Below, in pieces: positions 15,212-23,100 of a DNA stretch of 64,000 nt (position 1 is its first letter; every line of letters begins with the position of its first letter). The DNA is taken from NCBI GenBank assembly GCA_016197365.1, contig JACPVS010000026.1:1-64000 (forward strand), written 5' to 3'. The notes beneath the pieces are model-generated. The model saw nothing but the letters and a program-made list of their open reading frames with translations. It did no database searches and had not been told where the DNA came from. The translations under genes were made by a program, and so were the position numbers. Origin of the DNA: Mycolicibacterium cosmeticum. Its GTDB lineage: Bacteria; Actinomycetota; Actinomycetes; Mycobacteriales; Mycobacteriaceae.

Positions 15212-16184
15212 CATCCTGATCGCCGCGCTGTCCTCCCGCGCGCACATCGCGCCCCTGCTGACCGTGGCCGCCGATCAGGTCGAGCGGGGCAATGCCGTCA
15301 CGCTGCTCACCGGCATTGCCCAACCCCATGAGGTGCGTGCCATCGGGGCAAGACCGGCCGAACCGGCAGAAGTGCGCAACCGCAACCAGTTCGATGCGAT
15401 TCTCGCCGACGAAGGGTTCATGGGACTGCCACTTCCGAGCGGCGGCCCGGCGTTGCTGTACTACACGCCCACCCTGGACGCGGCGCTGAGATGCCCCGGC
15501 GGCGCGCTCGCCGACCGACTGATCGTGCCGACCGTTCCCCCGTTCGAATACCTGCGCCGCGACCTGCCCGCCAATATCCGGTTCGTCGGGGCCGTGCACG
15601 CCCGCCCGTCCGGCGACTTCATCCCACCCCCGTGGTGGGCCGAACTCGACGCGCCCCGGCCGGTCGTGCACGTCACCGGTTCCACCCGGCTGATCGTGTC
15701 GACCCTGGACGCACTCGACTACGTCACCGTCGTGGTCACCGGCGGCACCCCGGCGCGGTCACGGATTCCCGCGAACGCCTTCGTCGCCGACCACATCCGG
15801 CCGGAGATGCTGCTGCCGAAGGTCGACGTGATGGTCACCGACGCCGGTTACGGCGCGATCCAGCGCGCGGTGGCGTCCGGGGTTCCCTTGGTGGTCGCGA
15901 GCAGCGCCGAGCGGGGCGCCTGGGTCGCCTGGGCGGGGGTGGGCGTCGATCTGGGCGCCTGTACCCCGCCGGCGGCCGCCATCGCCGACGCGGTCCACCA
16001 GATCCTGCGCGATCAGCGTTATCTGCGCCGGGCCCGCGAAGTGGAGGTCGCGTTCGCCCAGCGGGACGGGGTGGCCGAGATCGCCGCGATCATCGATGAG
16101 GTCACCCGACCCCGAAAACGACGTCATGCCTGTGTTCCGTTGTGGAACACAGGCATGACGTCGGATTCGACTTGTGAAACCTAG
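15204..16184 (+). CDS. Shortened glycosyltransferase-like paralogue, possibly inactive
   Basis: The 326-residue product is clearly a tandem copy of the preceding protein: it starts VDILIAALSSRAHIAPLLTVA and later has IPPPWW, LLPKVDVMVTDAGYGAIQRA and RDGVAEIAAIIDEV. It lacks about 110 residues, lost in several in-frame gaps after residue 55, near residue 95 and after the PPPWW block, so most of the acceptor-binding region is gone. In the donor motif GG is changed to AG. The last 21 codons run through the terminator hairpin shared with clpX, so the original stop may have been lost. It may be decaying or serve as a non-catalytic partner. Confidence 0.7.
   Translation: MVDILIAALSSRAHIAPLLTVAADQVERGNAVTLLTGIAQPHEVRAIGARPAEPAEVRNRNQFDAILADEGFMGLPLPSGGPALLYYTPTLDAALRCPGGALADRLIVPTVPPFEYLRRDLPANIRFVGAVHARPSGDFIPPPWWAELDAPRPVVHVTGSTRLIVSTLDALDYVTVVVTGGTPARSRIPANAFVADHIRPEMLLPKVDVMVTDAGYGAIQRAVASGVPLVVASSAERGAWVAWAGVGVDLGACTPPAAAIADAVHQILRDQRYLRRAREVEVAFAQRDGVAEIAAIIDEVTRPRKRRHACVPLWNTGMTSDSTCET
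16119..16163. terminator. Strong bidirectional terminator hairpin between the glycosyltransferases and clpX
   Basis: A perfect 20-bp stem (arms 16119-16138 and 16144-16163, beginning CGACGTCATG) encloses a five-base loop. It lies between convergent genes and inside the final codons of the shortened glycosyltransferase. No long T-tract follows, which is usual in mycobacteria. Confidence 0.75.
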
Positions 16185-17461
16185 GCGGTCTTGTCGCGAC
16201 GCTCGGCCCGAGTGGGCTTGCGCGGCACGATGGTCGGAAGCACGTTGTCCTGCACGGTCTCCCTGGTGACGACGACCTTGGCGACGTCATCGCGGCTGGG
16301 GATGTCGTACATGGCCGGCTGCAGGACCTCTTCCATGATGGCGCGCAGGCCACGGGCACCGGTACCGCGGTGGATGGCCTGATCGGCGATCGCGTCGAGG
16401 GCTTCCGGTGTCATCTCCAGCTCGACGCCGTCCATCTCGAACAACCGGGTGTACTGCTTGACCAGGGCGTTCTTCGGCTTGGACAGGATCTGAACAAGTG
16501 ATTCCTTGTCCAGGTTGGTCACCGAGGCGACCACCGGCAGACGGCCGATGAATTCGGGGATGAGCCCGAACTTGATCAGGTCTTCCGGCATGACCTCGGC
16601 GAAGTGGTCCTGGGTGTCGATCTCGGCCTTGGACTTCACCTCCGCACCGAAGCCCAGTCCGCGCTTGCCGACGCGGTCGGAGACGATGCGCTCCAACCCC
16701 GCGAACGCGCCGGCCACGATGAACAACACGTTCGTGGTGTCGATCTGGATGAATTCCTGGTGCGGGTGCTTGCGGCCGCCCTGCGGAGGCACCGAGGCCT
16801 GCGTGCCTTCCAGGATCTTCAGCAGCGCCTGCTGCACGCCCTCACCGGAGACGTCGCGGGTGATCGACGGGTTCTCGCTCTTGCGGGCGATCTTGTCGAC
16901 CTCGTCGATGTAGATGATGCCGGTCTCGGCGCGCTTCACGTCGTAGTCGGCGGCCTGGATCAGCTTCAGCAGGATGTTCTCGACATCCTCGCCCACGTAG
17001 CCGGCCTCGGTGAGCGCGGTGGCGTCGGCGATGGCGAACGGGACGTTGAGCATTTTGGCCAGCGTCTGCGCCAGGTAGGTCTTACCGCAGCCGGTGGGCC
17101 CGAGCATCAGGATGTTGGACTTGGCGAGCTCAACCGGCTCGACGCGGGAGTCCCGTGACTTCTCCTGCGCCTGGATGCGCTTGTAGTGGTTGTAGACGGC
17201 GACCGCCAGCGTCTTCTTGGCGGTGTCCTGGCCGATGACGTAGCCCTCGAGGAACTCGCGGATCTCCGCGGGCTTGGGGAGCTCGTCCAGCTTGACGTCG
17301 TCAGCGTCGGCCAGCTCCTCCTCGATGATCTCGTTGCACAGGTCGATGCACTCGTCGCAGATGTACACGCCGGGACCCGCGATGAGCTTCTTGACTTGCT
17401 TTTGACTCTTCCCACAGAACGAGCACTTCAGCAGGTCACCGCCGTCTCCGATGCGAGCCAT
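16181..17461 (-). CDS. clpX: ATP-dependent Clp protease ATP-binding subunit ClpX
   Basis: The protein has 426 residues from the ATG at 17461. An N-terminal C4 zinc-binding domain uses Cys13, Cys16, Cys35 and Cys38 (KCSFCGKS, YICDECIDLC). The AAA+ domain has Walker A GPTGCGKT near residue 120, Walker B IIYIDEVDKI and the pore and sensor motifs RDVSGEGVQQALLK and RGTGARGLRAI. ClpX unfolds tagged substrates and feeds them to the ClpP1P2 chamber encoded 5 kb away. It converges with the glycosyltransferase pair and overlaps its stop by four bases (CTAG). Confidence 0.97.
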   Translation of the reverse strand: MARIGDGGDLLKCSFCGKSQKQVKKLIAGPGVYICDECIDLCNEIIEEELADADDVKLDELPKPAEIREFLEGYVIGQDTAKKTLAVAVYNHYKRIQAQEKSRDSRVEPVELAKSNILMLGPTGCGKTYLAQTLAKMLNVPFAIADATALTEAGYVGEDVENILLKLIQAADYDVKRAETGIIYIDEVDKIARKSENPSITRDVSGEGVQQALLKILEGTQASVPPQGGRKHPHQEFIQIDTTNVLFIVAGAFAGLERIVSDRVGKRGLGFGAEVKSKAEIDTQDHFAEVMPEDLIKFGLIPEFIGRLPVVASVTNLDKESLVQILSKPKNALVKQYTRLFEMDGVELEMTPEALDAIADQAIHRGTGARGLRAIMEEVLQPAMYDIPSRDDVAKVVVTRETVQDNVLPTIVPRKPTRAERRDKTA

Positions 17462-17820
17462 GTGGGTGGGTCCTACTTCCTGTTGGCCGTCGGTTTTCAC
17501 ACCGCCTGGTGGGCTACTTCGGGTGTTTACCCGACGCTACCCGTTCGTTCCGTCCCGTTGCGACCGATAGGACCGAATCGCGTGGATGGTATTTGTTCGC
17601 GTGGAGGAGAACATATCCCTCCTGGCGGCTCCGCACCTGTCGGCGCGCGGACCGTGTCCCTGGCGTGTCGCCGGTGTAACGGAAACGCGTTCATCGAAGG
17701 TGTCTTCGCCGTGTTCCACGATACCGCGTGCTGCTACCGGCAAATGCGGAGATCGACACCCGTTCACCGTGAGGCCGATGCCTCATGTGCAGCATCCTTC
17801 CCACCCGGCACCGTGGTCCC
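17462..17820. other. Intergenic region upstream of clpX and of the unknown gene at 17821
   Basis: These 359 bases separate two divergent genes and must hold both promoters. I see no convincing gene. On the clpX strand a TAGCGT hexamer (complement of 17534-17539) could be a -10 element. A GTTC-N10-GAAC dyad lies near 17597. No riboswitch or strong terminator is evident. Confidence 0.5.
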
Positions 17821-18564
17821 ATGACCACAGCACACACTCCCCTGGACGCCGCCTCCGCGGTACTGGCCCACCCCACCCTGCCGCCCGGCGACGACGAGCG
17901 GTTCGTCGGCTTCGGCGTGATGGGTTTTCCGTTCATCTCGGGCCACTATCTGGCTCTGCGCCACTTCCCGGCGACGACGTTCGCGCCCGCGTACCGGTCG
18001 GTGTGGCACCGCGACCCGGCCGGCGCGTGGACGTTCTACGCCACCACTCCCGCGCAGCAGAGTTGCAGCCGGTATTTCAGTACCGCCGCCCTGCACCAGG
18101 CCGTCCAGTGCGAGATCGACGTCGCCTGGGTGGACTCGTGGACCCTCTGCGTCAGCATCGACGGCCTGCTGGACTGGACCGTCGACATCAGCGCCAGCCC
18201 GTCGACCCGGCTGATGAGCGCCATCGGCCGGGCGCTGCCGGACCGGGCCTGGACCAACCGCCGCGCGCTGACCCTGATCGGGGCCTCGGCAGGCCCCCTG
18301 TTGCGGGCCGGGTCGGTCCGGTTGCACGGCGCAGCCCCCAACGGCCAGCGGTTCATGCTGGCCCCGGCGCAGGTGTGGCAGGCCACCGGCCACGCCGCCG
18401 TGCGCGGCGTCGACCTGGGCCGGCCCGGTCCACTGCCCCGGCAGCTGCGCCTCGCCGGGTTCCGGCCTCCGCAGCGCGGCCTGTTCGTCGTCGGATCCGG
18501 CCATTTCGAGAATTTCGACCCCGCCCGTCATCACAGTGCCGAAACAAACCGCCGCCCTGCATAA
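17821..18564 (+). CDS. Hypothetical protein, 247 residues, co-transcribed with an HD-GYP/LuxR regulator
   Basis: I do not recognise this protein. It has no signal peptide or membrane segment. The middle is rich in aromatic residues and short alternating segments (FPFISGHYLALRHFPATTF, WVDSWTLCVSIDGLLDWTVD), which suggests a beta-rich, perhaps lipocalin-like barrel. The ATG at 17821 is used; upstream in-frame starts have no better signals. It ends seven bases before the next gene, so the two form an operon, and it may supply or bind the regulator's ligand. That link is a guess from position only. Confidence 0.65.
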   Translation: MTTAHTPLDAASAVLAHPTLPPGDDERFVGFGVMGFPFISGHYLALRHFPATTFAPAYRSVWHRDPAGAWTFYATTPAQQSCSRYFSTAALHQAVQCEIDVAWVDSWTLCVSIDGLLDWTVDISASPSTRLMSAIGRALPDRAWTNRRALTLIGASAGPLLRAGSVRLHGAAPNGQRFMLAPAQVWQATGHAAVRGVDLGRPGPLPRQLRLAGFRPPQRGLFVVGSGHFENFDPARHHSAETNRRPA

Positions 18565-18571
18565 TCGGCGC

Positions 18572-20125
18572 ATGGCTGCGCCGGCCGAGACACCCAGCCG
18601 CGCCGAACTGCTCGCCGCCCTGTCCGTCGCGGTGGACCTGGGGCTGGGGCAGCCGGGCGAGCACATGCTGCGATCCGCGCTGATCGCGACCAGGCTCGCC
18701 GACCGGATGGGCCTGAGCCGCACCGATCGGGACTGCACCTACTACACGACGCTGATCATGTGGATCGGATGTCACGCCGACTCGCACGAATACGCGCGCT
18801 GGTTCGGCGACGACATCGCGGTCCGGCACGACACCTACCTCGTCGACAATGCCGGGTGGCCGCTGATGCGCTTCCTCGTCGGCAACATCGCCCGCGGCGA
18901 ACCCCTGCTGCACCGGCTGAACGTGATGGCGACGCTGTTCGTCGACGCCCGCGGGCAGCTGTCCCGAATGATCCACTCGCACTGCACTTCTGCGGCACTG
19001 CTGGCCGACCGGCTGGGCCTGGGGCCCGACGTGCAGGCCGCGCTGGCGTTCGCGTTCGAGCGCTACGACGGCGGCGGGATGCCGACAGGGGTGCGCGGCG
19101 ATGGCATCCCGATCCAGATGCGGGTGGCCCAGCTGGCCGACCTCGTCGAGGTGCATCACCGGACCGGCGGGGTGGCGGGGGCGGTGGCCGTGGCCACCCG
19201 GCGCCGCGGCGGCCAGTTCGACCCCGCGATCGTCGACGTGTTCGTCCGCGACGCGGACGCGATCCTGGCCGGGCCGGTGGCCGGCGACGCGTGGCAGGCC
19301 GCGCTGCAGGAAGCGCCCGACCGGCACGAGCACCTCGACGACGACGGCGTGGACGCGCTGCTGATGGCTCTCGGTGATTTCGTCGACCTGAAGTGCCCGT
19401 TCACGCTCGGTCATTCCCGCGCGGTCGCCCGGCTCGCGGGCGACGCGGCTGCGGTGGCCGGCCTGGAGGCGGCGACGGTCGCGCTGACCCGGCGCGCCGG
19501 ACACGTCCACGACCTGGGCCGCATCGGGGTTTCCAACCAGGTGTGGTCCAAAGCCGGGCCGCTGACCTACGGCGAGTCCGAACGGGTCCGGCTCCATCCG
19601 TATCTGACGGTGCGGATCCTCAGCCAGGTGCGCGGGCTGGCGGAGGTCGCCCAACTCGCAGGCAACCACCACGAGTGCCTGAACGGCTCGGGATACCCGC
19701 GCGGCCTGCCCGAATCGGCGCTGGGGCTGCCCGACCGGGTGCTGGCGGCGGCGGTCGCCTACCAGTCGGGCTGCGAACCCCGGCCCTACCGCGAGGCGCT
19801 GACGCCGGCGTCGGCAGCGCGACGGCTGCAGGAACGGGTGCGCGCGGGAGAGCTCGACCGGATTGCCGTCGAGGCGGTGCTGCACGCGGCGGGCCATCTC
19901 TGCGAGCGGCCCGGCGGCCGCCCGGACGGTCTCACCCCACGCGAGGTGGACGTGCTGCGCCTGGTCGCCAGGGGCGCGTCGAACAAGGAGATCGCCGCAT
20001 CGCTGCTGATCAGCGAGAAGACGGCCCGCAACCACGTCGAACGCACCTACGCCAAGATCGGGGTGTCCAACCGCATCGGTGCCAGCATGTACGCGCTGCG
20101 GCACGGGCTGGCGAACCCCGGATAG
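18572..20125 (+). CDS. Tandem HD/HD-GYP-like phosphohydrolase fused to a LuxR-type DNA-binding domain
   Basis: The protein has 517 residues. The first half holds a degenerate HD-GYP-like unit (FAFERYDGGGMPTGVRGDGI near 160-180). The second half holds a more complete one with HVHDLGRIGV near 310 and NHHECLNGSGYPRGLP near 364. The C-terminus, about 450-515, is a LuxR helix-turn-helix (LTPREVDVLRLVARGASNKE, ISEKTARNHVERTYAKIGV). HD-GYP domains classically hydrolyse cyclic di-GMP, but whether this one keeps activity is unknown. The LuxR tail implies that nucleotide or ligand binding is linked directly to transcription. It is seven bases downstream of an unknown gene. Confidence 0.82.
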   Translation: MAAPAETPSRAELLAALSVAVDLGLGQPGEHMLRSALIATRLADRMGLSRTDRDCTYYTTLIMWIGCHADSHEYARWFGDDIAVRHDTYLVDNAGWPLMRFLVGNIARGEPLLHRLNVMATLFVDARGQLSRMIHSHCTSAALLADRLGLGPDVQAALAFAFERYDGGGMPTGVRGDGIPIQMRVAQLADLVEVHHRTGGVAGAVAVATRRRGGQFDPAIVDVFVRDADAILAGPVAGDAWQAALQEAPDRHEHLDDDGVDALLMALGDFVDLKCPFTLGHSRAVARLAGDAAAVAGLEAATVALTRRAGHVHDLGRIGVSNQVWSKAGPLTYGESERVRLHPYLTVRILSQVRGLAEVAQLAGNHHECLNGSGYPRGLPESALGLPDRVLAAAVAYQSGCEPRPYREALTPASAARRLQERVRAGELDRIAVEAVLHAAGHLCERPGGRPDGLTPREVDVLRLVARGASNKEIAASLLISEKTARNHVERTYAKIGVSNRIGASMYALRHGLANPG

Positions 20126-20186
20126 CGGGCACACGTGGGGCAAACGCCCCATGTACCCGGGTGCCGCGTCGCGAGACCCTGAGCTC

Positions 20187-20558
20187 ATGAATCACACGAT
20201 GAACAAAGCGGCCGTCAGCCTGACCACCGGCCTGGAAGACGCCGAACGGGTGACGGTGGCCTTCCTGGTCGCCGTCGGCGCCGCCGAGTCGGGCCGGCCC
20301 ACCATGATGTTCCTGACCAAAGAGGCGGTGCGGCTGGTCGTCCCCGGGGTGGCCGTCGGCACCGCCTGCGACGGGTGCCCGTCACTTCAGCAGCTGATGG
20401 AGCGCTACCAGGACGCCGGCGGCCGCTACCTGGTGTGTCCGATCTGCATCCAGTCCAAGCACCTGGACGCGGACGGTTTCATCACCGGAGCCCAGGCCGG
20501 CGGGACCGTGCAGTTATGGGAATGGATCGGCGAGGGTGCCACGACGTTCAGCTACTGA
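20187..20558 (+). CDS. DsrE-family sulfur-relay-like protein
   Basis: The protein has 123 residues from the ATG at 20187. The pattern LTTGLEDAERVTVAFLVAVGA, then MMFLTKEAVRLVVPG, is that of DsrE/DsrF/YchN-like folds. Cysteines in ACDGCPSLQQL and CPICIQSK could be persulfide carriers or bind metal. Such small cytosolic proteins carry sulfur or form hexamers. It lies 61 bases after the HD/LuxR gene; no partner sulfurtransferase is adjacent, so its role is open. Confidence 0.75.
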   Translation: MNHTMNKAAVSLTTGLEDAERVTVAFLVAVGAAESGRPTMMFLTKEAVRLVVPGVAVGTACDGCPSLQQLMERYQDAGGRYLVCPICIQSKHLDADGFITGAQAGGTVQLWEWIGEGATTFSY

Positions 20559-20659
20559 TCGCGACGCAGGAACCGAAAAGCGAGTGTCGTCCTACTCAGT
20601 CCACGCATATCGACGCGACCGACAATTTCGGTCTCAGAGCGTGACCAGAGGAAGGAACG

Positions 20660-21688
20660 ATGATGAGAAGACCCAGGAACTCTCTTGCCCGTGCCGGTGG
20701 CGTCGCCGTGTGCACGTGCGCCCTCGCCGCCGGCCTGGTCGTGGTGCCGGACGTCGCGAGCCCGCCGCGCGCGGTGCCGCCCACCGCCGCCTTCGCGGCC
20801 GTATCCAAGCCGTTGACCGCTACCGTGCCCGACCTCGTCGCGCACGTGCGACAGTTCGCCGCGCTCGTCGATCCCCTGGTCCCCGAAAATGTTGCGCCCC
20901 AGCGATATTCCGCGGCCGCGGCCACCGCGACGCCCGGGCTGGCGACCTCCGTCGTCGGCACGACGATCGCGAACGGCGTTTTCCGAGTGGCGGCAGTGAC
21001 CATCCGCGCGGTGGTGGCGGTGCTGTCACCCTTCGTCTACAACCCGGTCATCGGACAACCCGTCGGCGCGGCCATCATCATCACCCTGTTCGGGGGCGGC
21101 CTGGCCGCGGCGGCCGTGGCATCGGTCATCCTGCAGATCGATCAGGCAGTGAGCTCCCTGGTCGGGTTCGTCGGGTCGGCCCTGGGCCGACTCCTCCGAC
21201 TGCCCGCGGCCCTGCTGCGCGGAGCGACCGGTCTGGCCGCCGCAACCGCGGTGCCCGGCCCCGCGGCGCGGACCGCCACCGCGTTCTCCGTCGACACGCG
21301 TGCCGCGCGAACCGCCGATGAGCCGGACATCCCGAGTGCACCACAGGCACCCCGTCGCGATGACGTGGACATCCAGCCACCCGCCGACGCGGTGGCGGCA
21401 CCCGCCTCGAAGGACGACTCGGCGCCCGTCGAGCCCGAAACACCTGACGTCTCCGCACCGGCGACCGGTGACACCCCGGCCGCGACCGAGCCGTCCCCCG
21501 ACGCGCCGGAGCCGCCCGCCGCGCCGGTCAAGCCCCGCACGAAGATCCGCCATTCGCACGGCAATGCGGAGCGGGGTTCCCGAGATTCGGCCGGCCCGAC
21601 GACCAGTCATAAGAAGAACCCGAAGGCTGCGTCCCGGCCCGAGGCGCCGTCGTCGGCCGGGTCCACACCGGATTCCGCGGAGGGCTAG
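20660..21688 (+). CDS. Exported hypothetical protein with a long Pro/Ala-rich tail
   Basis: The protein has 342 residues. A purine-rich ribosome site (AGAGGAAGGA) stands four bases before the ATG at 20660; the ATG at 20663 is equally possible. An N-terminal signal or anchor helix (GGVAVCTCALAAGLVVVPDV) is followed by a globular part with two hydrophobic segments (about 115-180: VFRVAAVTIRAVVAVLS and GAAIIITLFGGGLAAAAVAS). From about residue 230 on it is low-complexity Pro/Ala/Asp/Glu, ending in Lys/Ser-rich sequence. I do not recognise a family. The tail could span the cell wall. A strong terminator follows directly. Confidence 0.7.
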   Translation: MMRRPRNSLARAGGVAVCTCALAAGLVVVPDVASPPRAVPPTAAFAAVSKPLTATVPDLVAHVRQFAALVDPLVPENVAPQRYSAAAATATPGLATSVVGTTIANGVFRVAAVTIRAVVAVLSPFVYNPVIGQPVGAAIIITLFGGGLAAAAVASVILQIDQAVSSLVGFVGSALGRLLRLPAALLRGATGLAAATAVPGPAARTATAFSVDTRAARTADEPDIPSAPQAPRRDDVDIQPPADAVAAPASKDDSAPVEPETPDVSAPATGDTPAATEPSPDAPEPPAAPVKPRTKIRHSHGNAERGSRDSAGPTTSHKKNPKAASRPEAPSSAGSTPDSAEG

Positions 21689-21696
21689 ACCGAAAA

Positions 21697-21740
21697 CGCG
21701 ATTGCCGCGCGGATTCAGATGAATCCGCGCGGCAATCGCG
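21697..21740. terminator. Bidirectional terminator between the exported protein gene and clpP2
   Basis: A near-continuous 21-base inverted repeat (arms 21697-21717 and 21720-21740, beginning CGCGATTGCC) gives a stem of about 19 bp with a short loop. It lies nine bases after one stop codon and 19 bases from the convergent clpP2 stop, so it can serve both strands. Confidence 0.8.
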
Positions 21741-21759
21741 ATGCCAAAAACCTTGGCGG

Positions 21760-22395
21760 CTATGCGTTCTGGGCCGAGAGCTTCCGGTAGGCCAGCACGG
21801 TGTCGATGATGCCGTAATCCTTGGCCTCTGCCGCCGTCAGGATCTTGTCGCGGTCGGTGTCCTTACGGACGACAGCCGGATCCTTGCCGGTGTGCCGGGC
21901 CAGCGTGGTGTCCATCAGCGTGCGCATGCGCTCGATCTCGGCGGCCTGGATCTCCAGATCGGAGACCTGACCCTGGATCGCGCCGCCGACGGCGGGCTGG
22001 TGGATGAGCACGCGGGCGTTCGGCAGGGCCAGCCGCTTGCCGGGGGTACCGGCGGCCAGCAGCACCGCGGCGGCCGAGGCCGCCTGACCCAGGCAGACGG
22101 TCTGGATGTCGGCCCGGACGTACTGCATGGTGTCGTAGATCGCCATCAGCGAGGTGAACGAACCACCCGGCGAGTTGATGTACATGGTGATGTCACGGTC
22201 GGGATCCAGCGACTCGAGCACCAGGAGTTGGGCCATGATGTCGTTCGCCGAGGCGTCGTCGACCTGCACGCCGAGGAAGATGATGCGTTCCTCGAACAGC
22301 TTGTTGTACGGGTTGGACTCCTTGACACCGAAGCTGGAGTGCTCGATGAACGACGGCAGGATGTAGCGAGAGGAAGGCTGCATATCGGGGTTCAT
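21760..22395 (-). CDS. clpP2: ATP-dependent Clp protease proteolytic subunit 2
   Basis: The protein has 211 residues. The catalytic serine is in GQAASAAAVLLAAG and the histidine in ARVLIHQPAVGG; the N-terminus MNPDMQPSSRYILPSFIE resembles mycobacterial ClpP2. ClpP2 forms one ring of the hetero-tetradecameric ClpP1P2 protease, which docks ClpX or ClpC1. The start overlaps the clpP1 stop by four bases (ATGA), ensuring equal synthesis. Confidence 0.97.
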   Translation of the reverse strand: MNPDMQPSSRYILPSFIEHSSFGVKESNPYNKLFEERIIFLGVQVDDASANDIMAQLLVLESLDPDRDITMYINSPGGSFTSLMAIYDTMQYVRADIQTVCLGQAASAAAVLLAAGTPGKRLALPNARVLIHQPAVGGAIQGQVSDLEIQAAEIERMRTLMDTTLARHTGKDPAVVRKDTDRDKILTAAEAKDYGIIDTVLAYRKLSAQNA

Positions 22396-23000
22396 TTGAT
22401 ACCTGCTCCTGGTCCGTCGCCGTTAACGCTGACACTGGTGATGATGTGGTCGACGAAGCCGTAGGCGAGGGCCTCCGGCGCGGTGAACCAACGGTCACGA
22501 TCCGCGTCGGTCTCCACCCGCTCCAGCGTCTGGCCGGTGAACTCGGCGTTGAGCCGGTTCATCTCCTTCTTCGTCAGCGCGAACTGCTCGGCCTGGATCG
22601 CGATGTCGGCCGCGCTACCGCCGATGCCTGCGGAGGGCTGGTGCATCATGATCCGGGCGTGCGGCAGGGCATAACGCTTGCCCTTGGTGCCCGCGGCCAG
22701 CAGGAACTCACCCATCGAGGCGGCCAGACCCATGGCGTAGGTCGCCACGTCGCACGGTGCCAGCACCATGGTGTCGTAGATGGCCATACCTGCGGTCACC
22801 GATCCACCCGGCGAGTTGATGTACAGGTGGATGTCCTTGACGGGGTCCTCCGCGGCCAGCAGCAGAATCTGCGCGCACAGCCGGTTCGCGATGTCGTCGT
22901 CGACCTGGGTACCCAGGAAGATGATGCGCTCGGCGAGCAACCGCTCATACACCGAGTCGATGAGGTTGAGCCCCGACGCGCCAGAACGCATGTCAGTCAC
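22392..23000 (-). CDS. clpP1: ATP-dependent Clp protease proteolytic subunit 1
   Basis: The protein has 202 residues from a GTG at 23000 (VTDMRS...), matching the VTDMRS stretch near the M. tuberculosis ClpP1 N-terminus; an ATG at 22991 is the alternative. The catalytic serine is in GLAASMGEFLLAAGTKGKRY and the histidine in ARIMMHQPSAG. It partners ClpP2 in the mixed-ring protease. It follows tig on the same strand with about 100 bases between. Confidence 0.97.
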   Translation of the reverse strand: MTDMRSGASGLNLIDSVYERLLAERIIFLGTQVDDDIANRLCAQILLLAAEDPVKDIHLYINSPGGSVTAGMAIYDTMVLAPCDVATYAMGLAASMGEFLLAAGTKGKRYALPHARIMMHQPSAGIGGSAADIAIQAEQFALTKKEMNRLNAEFTGQTLERVETDADRDRWFTAPEALAYGFVDHIITSVSVNGDGPGAGIK

Positions 23001-23100
23001 GGCTGGATACCTGCTTTCTCGAGTTGTCGTACTCGTTCACCGACACTAACCAACGCGCAGCGAACCGCACGCCCAAGAGGGCGCGCGTTCGCTCACAGCG

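Noticed and set aside
17537..17767. A 76-residue open frame in the clpX upstream region.
   Set aside because: No start signals, no homology seen, lies over promoters.
18353..20188. A 611-residue open frame antisense to the HD-GYP/LuxR gene.
   Set aside because: Composition typical of an antisense GC shadow, no known motif.
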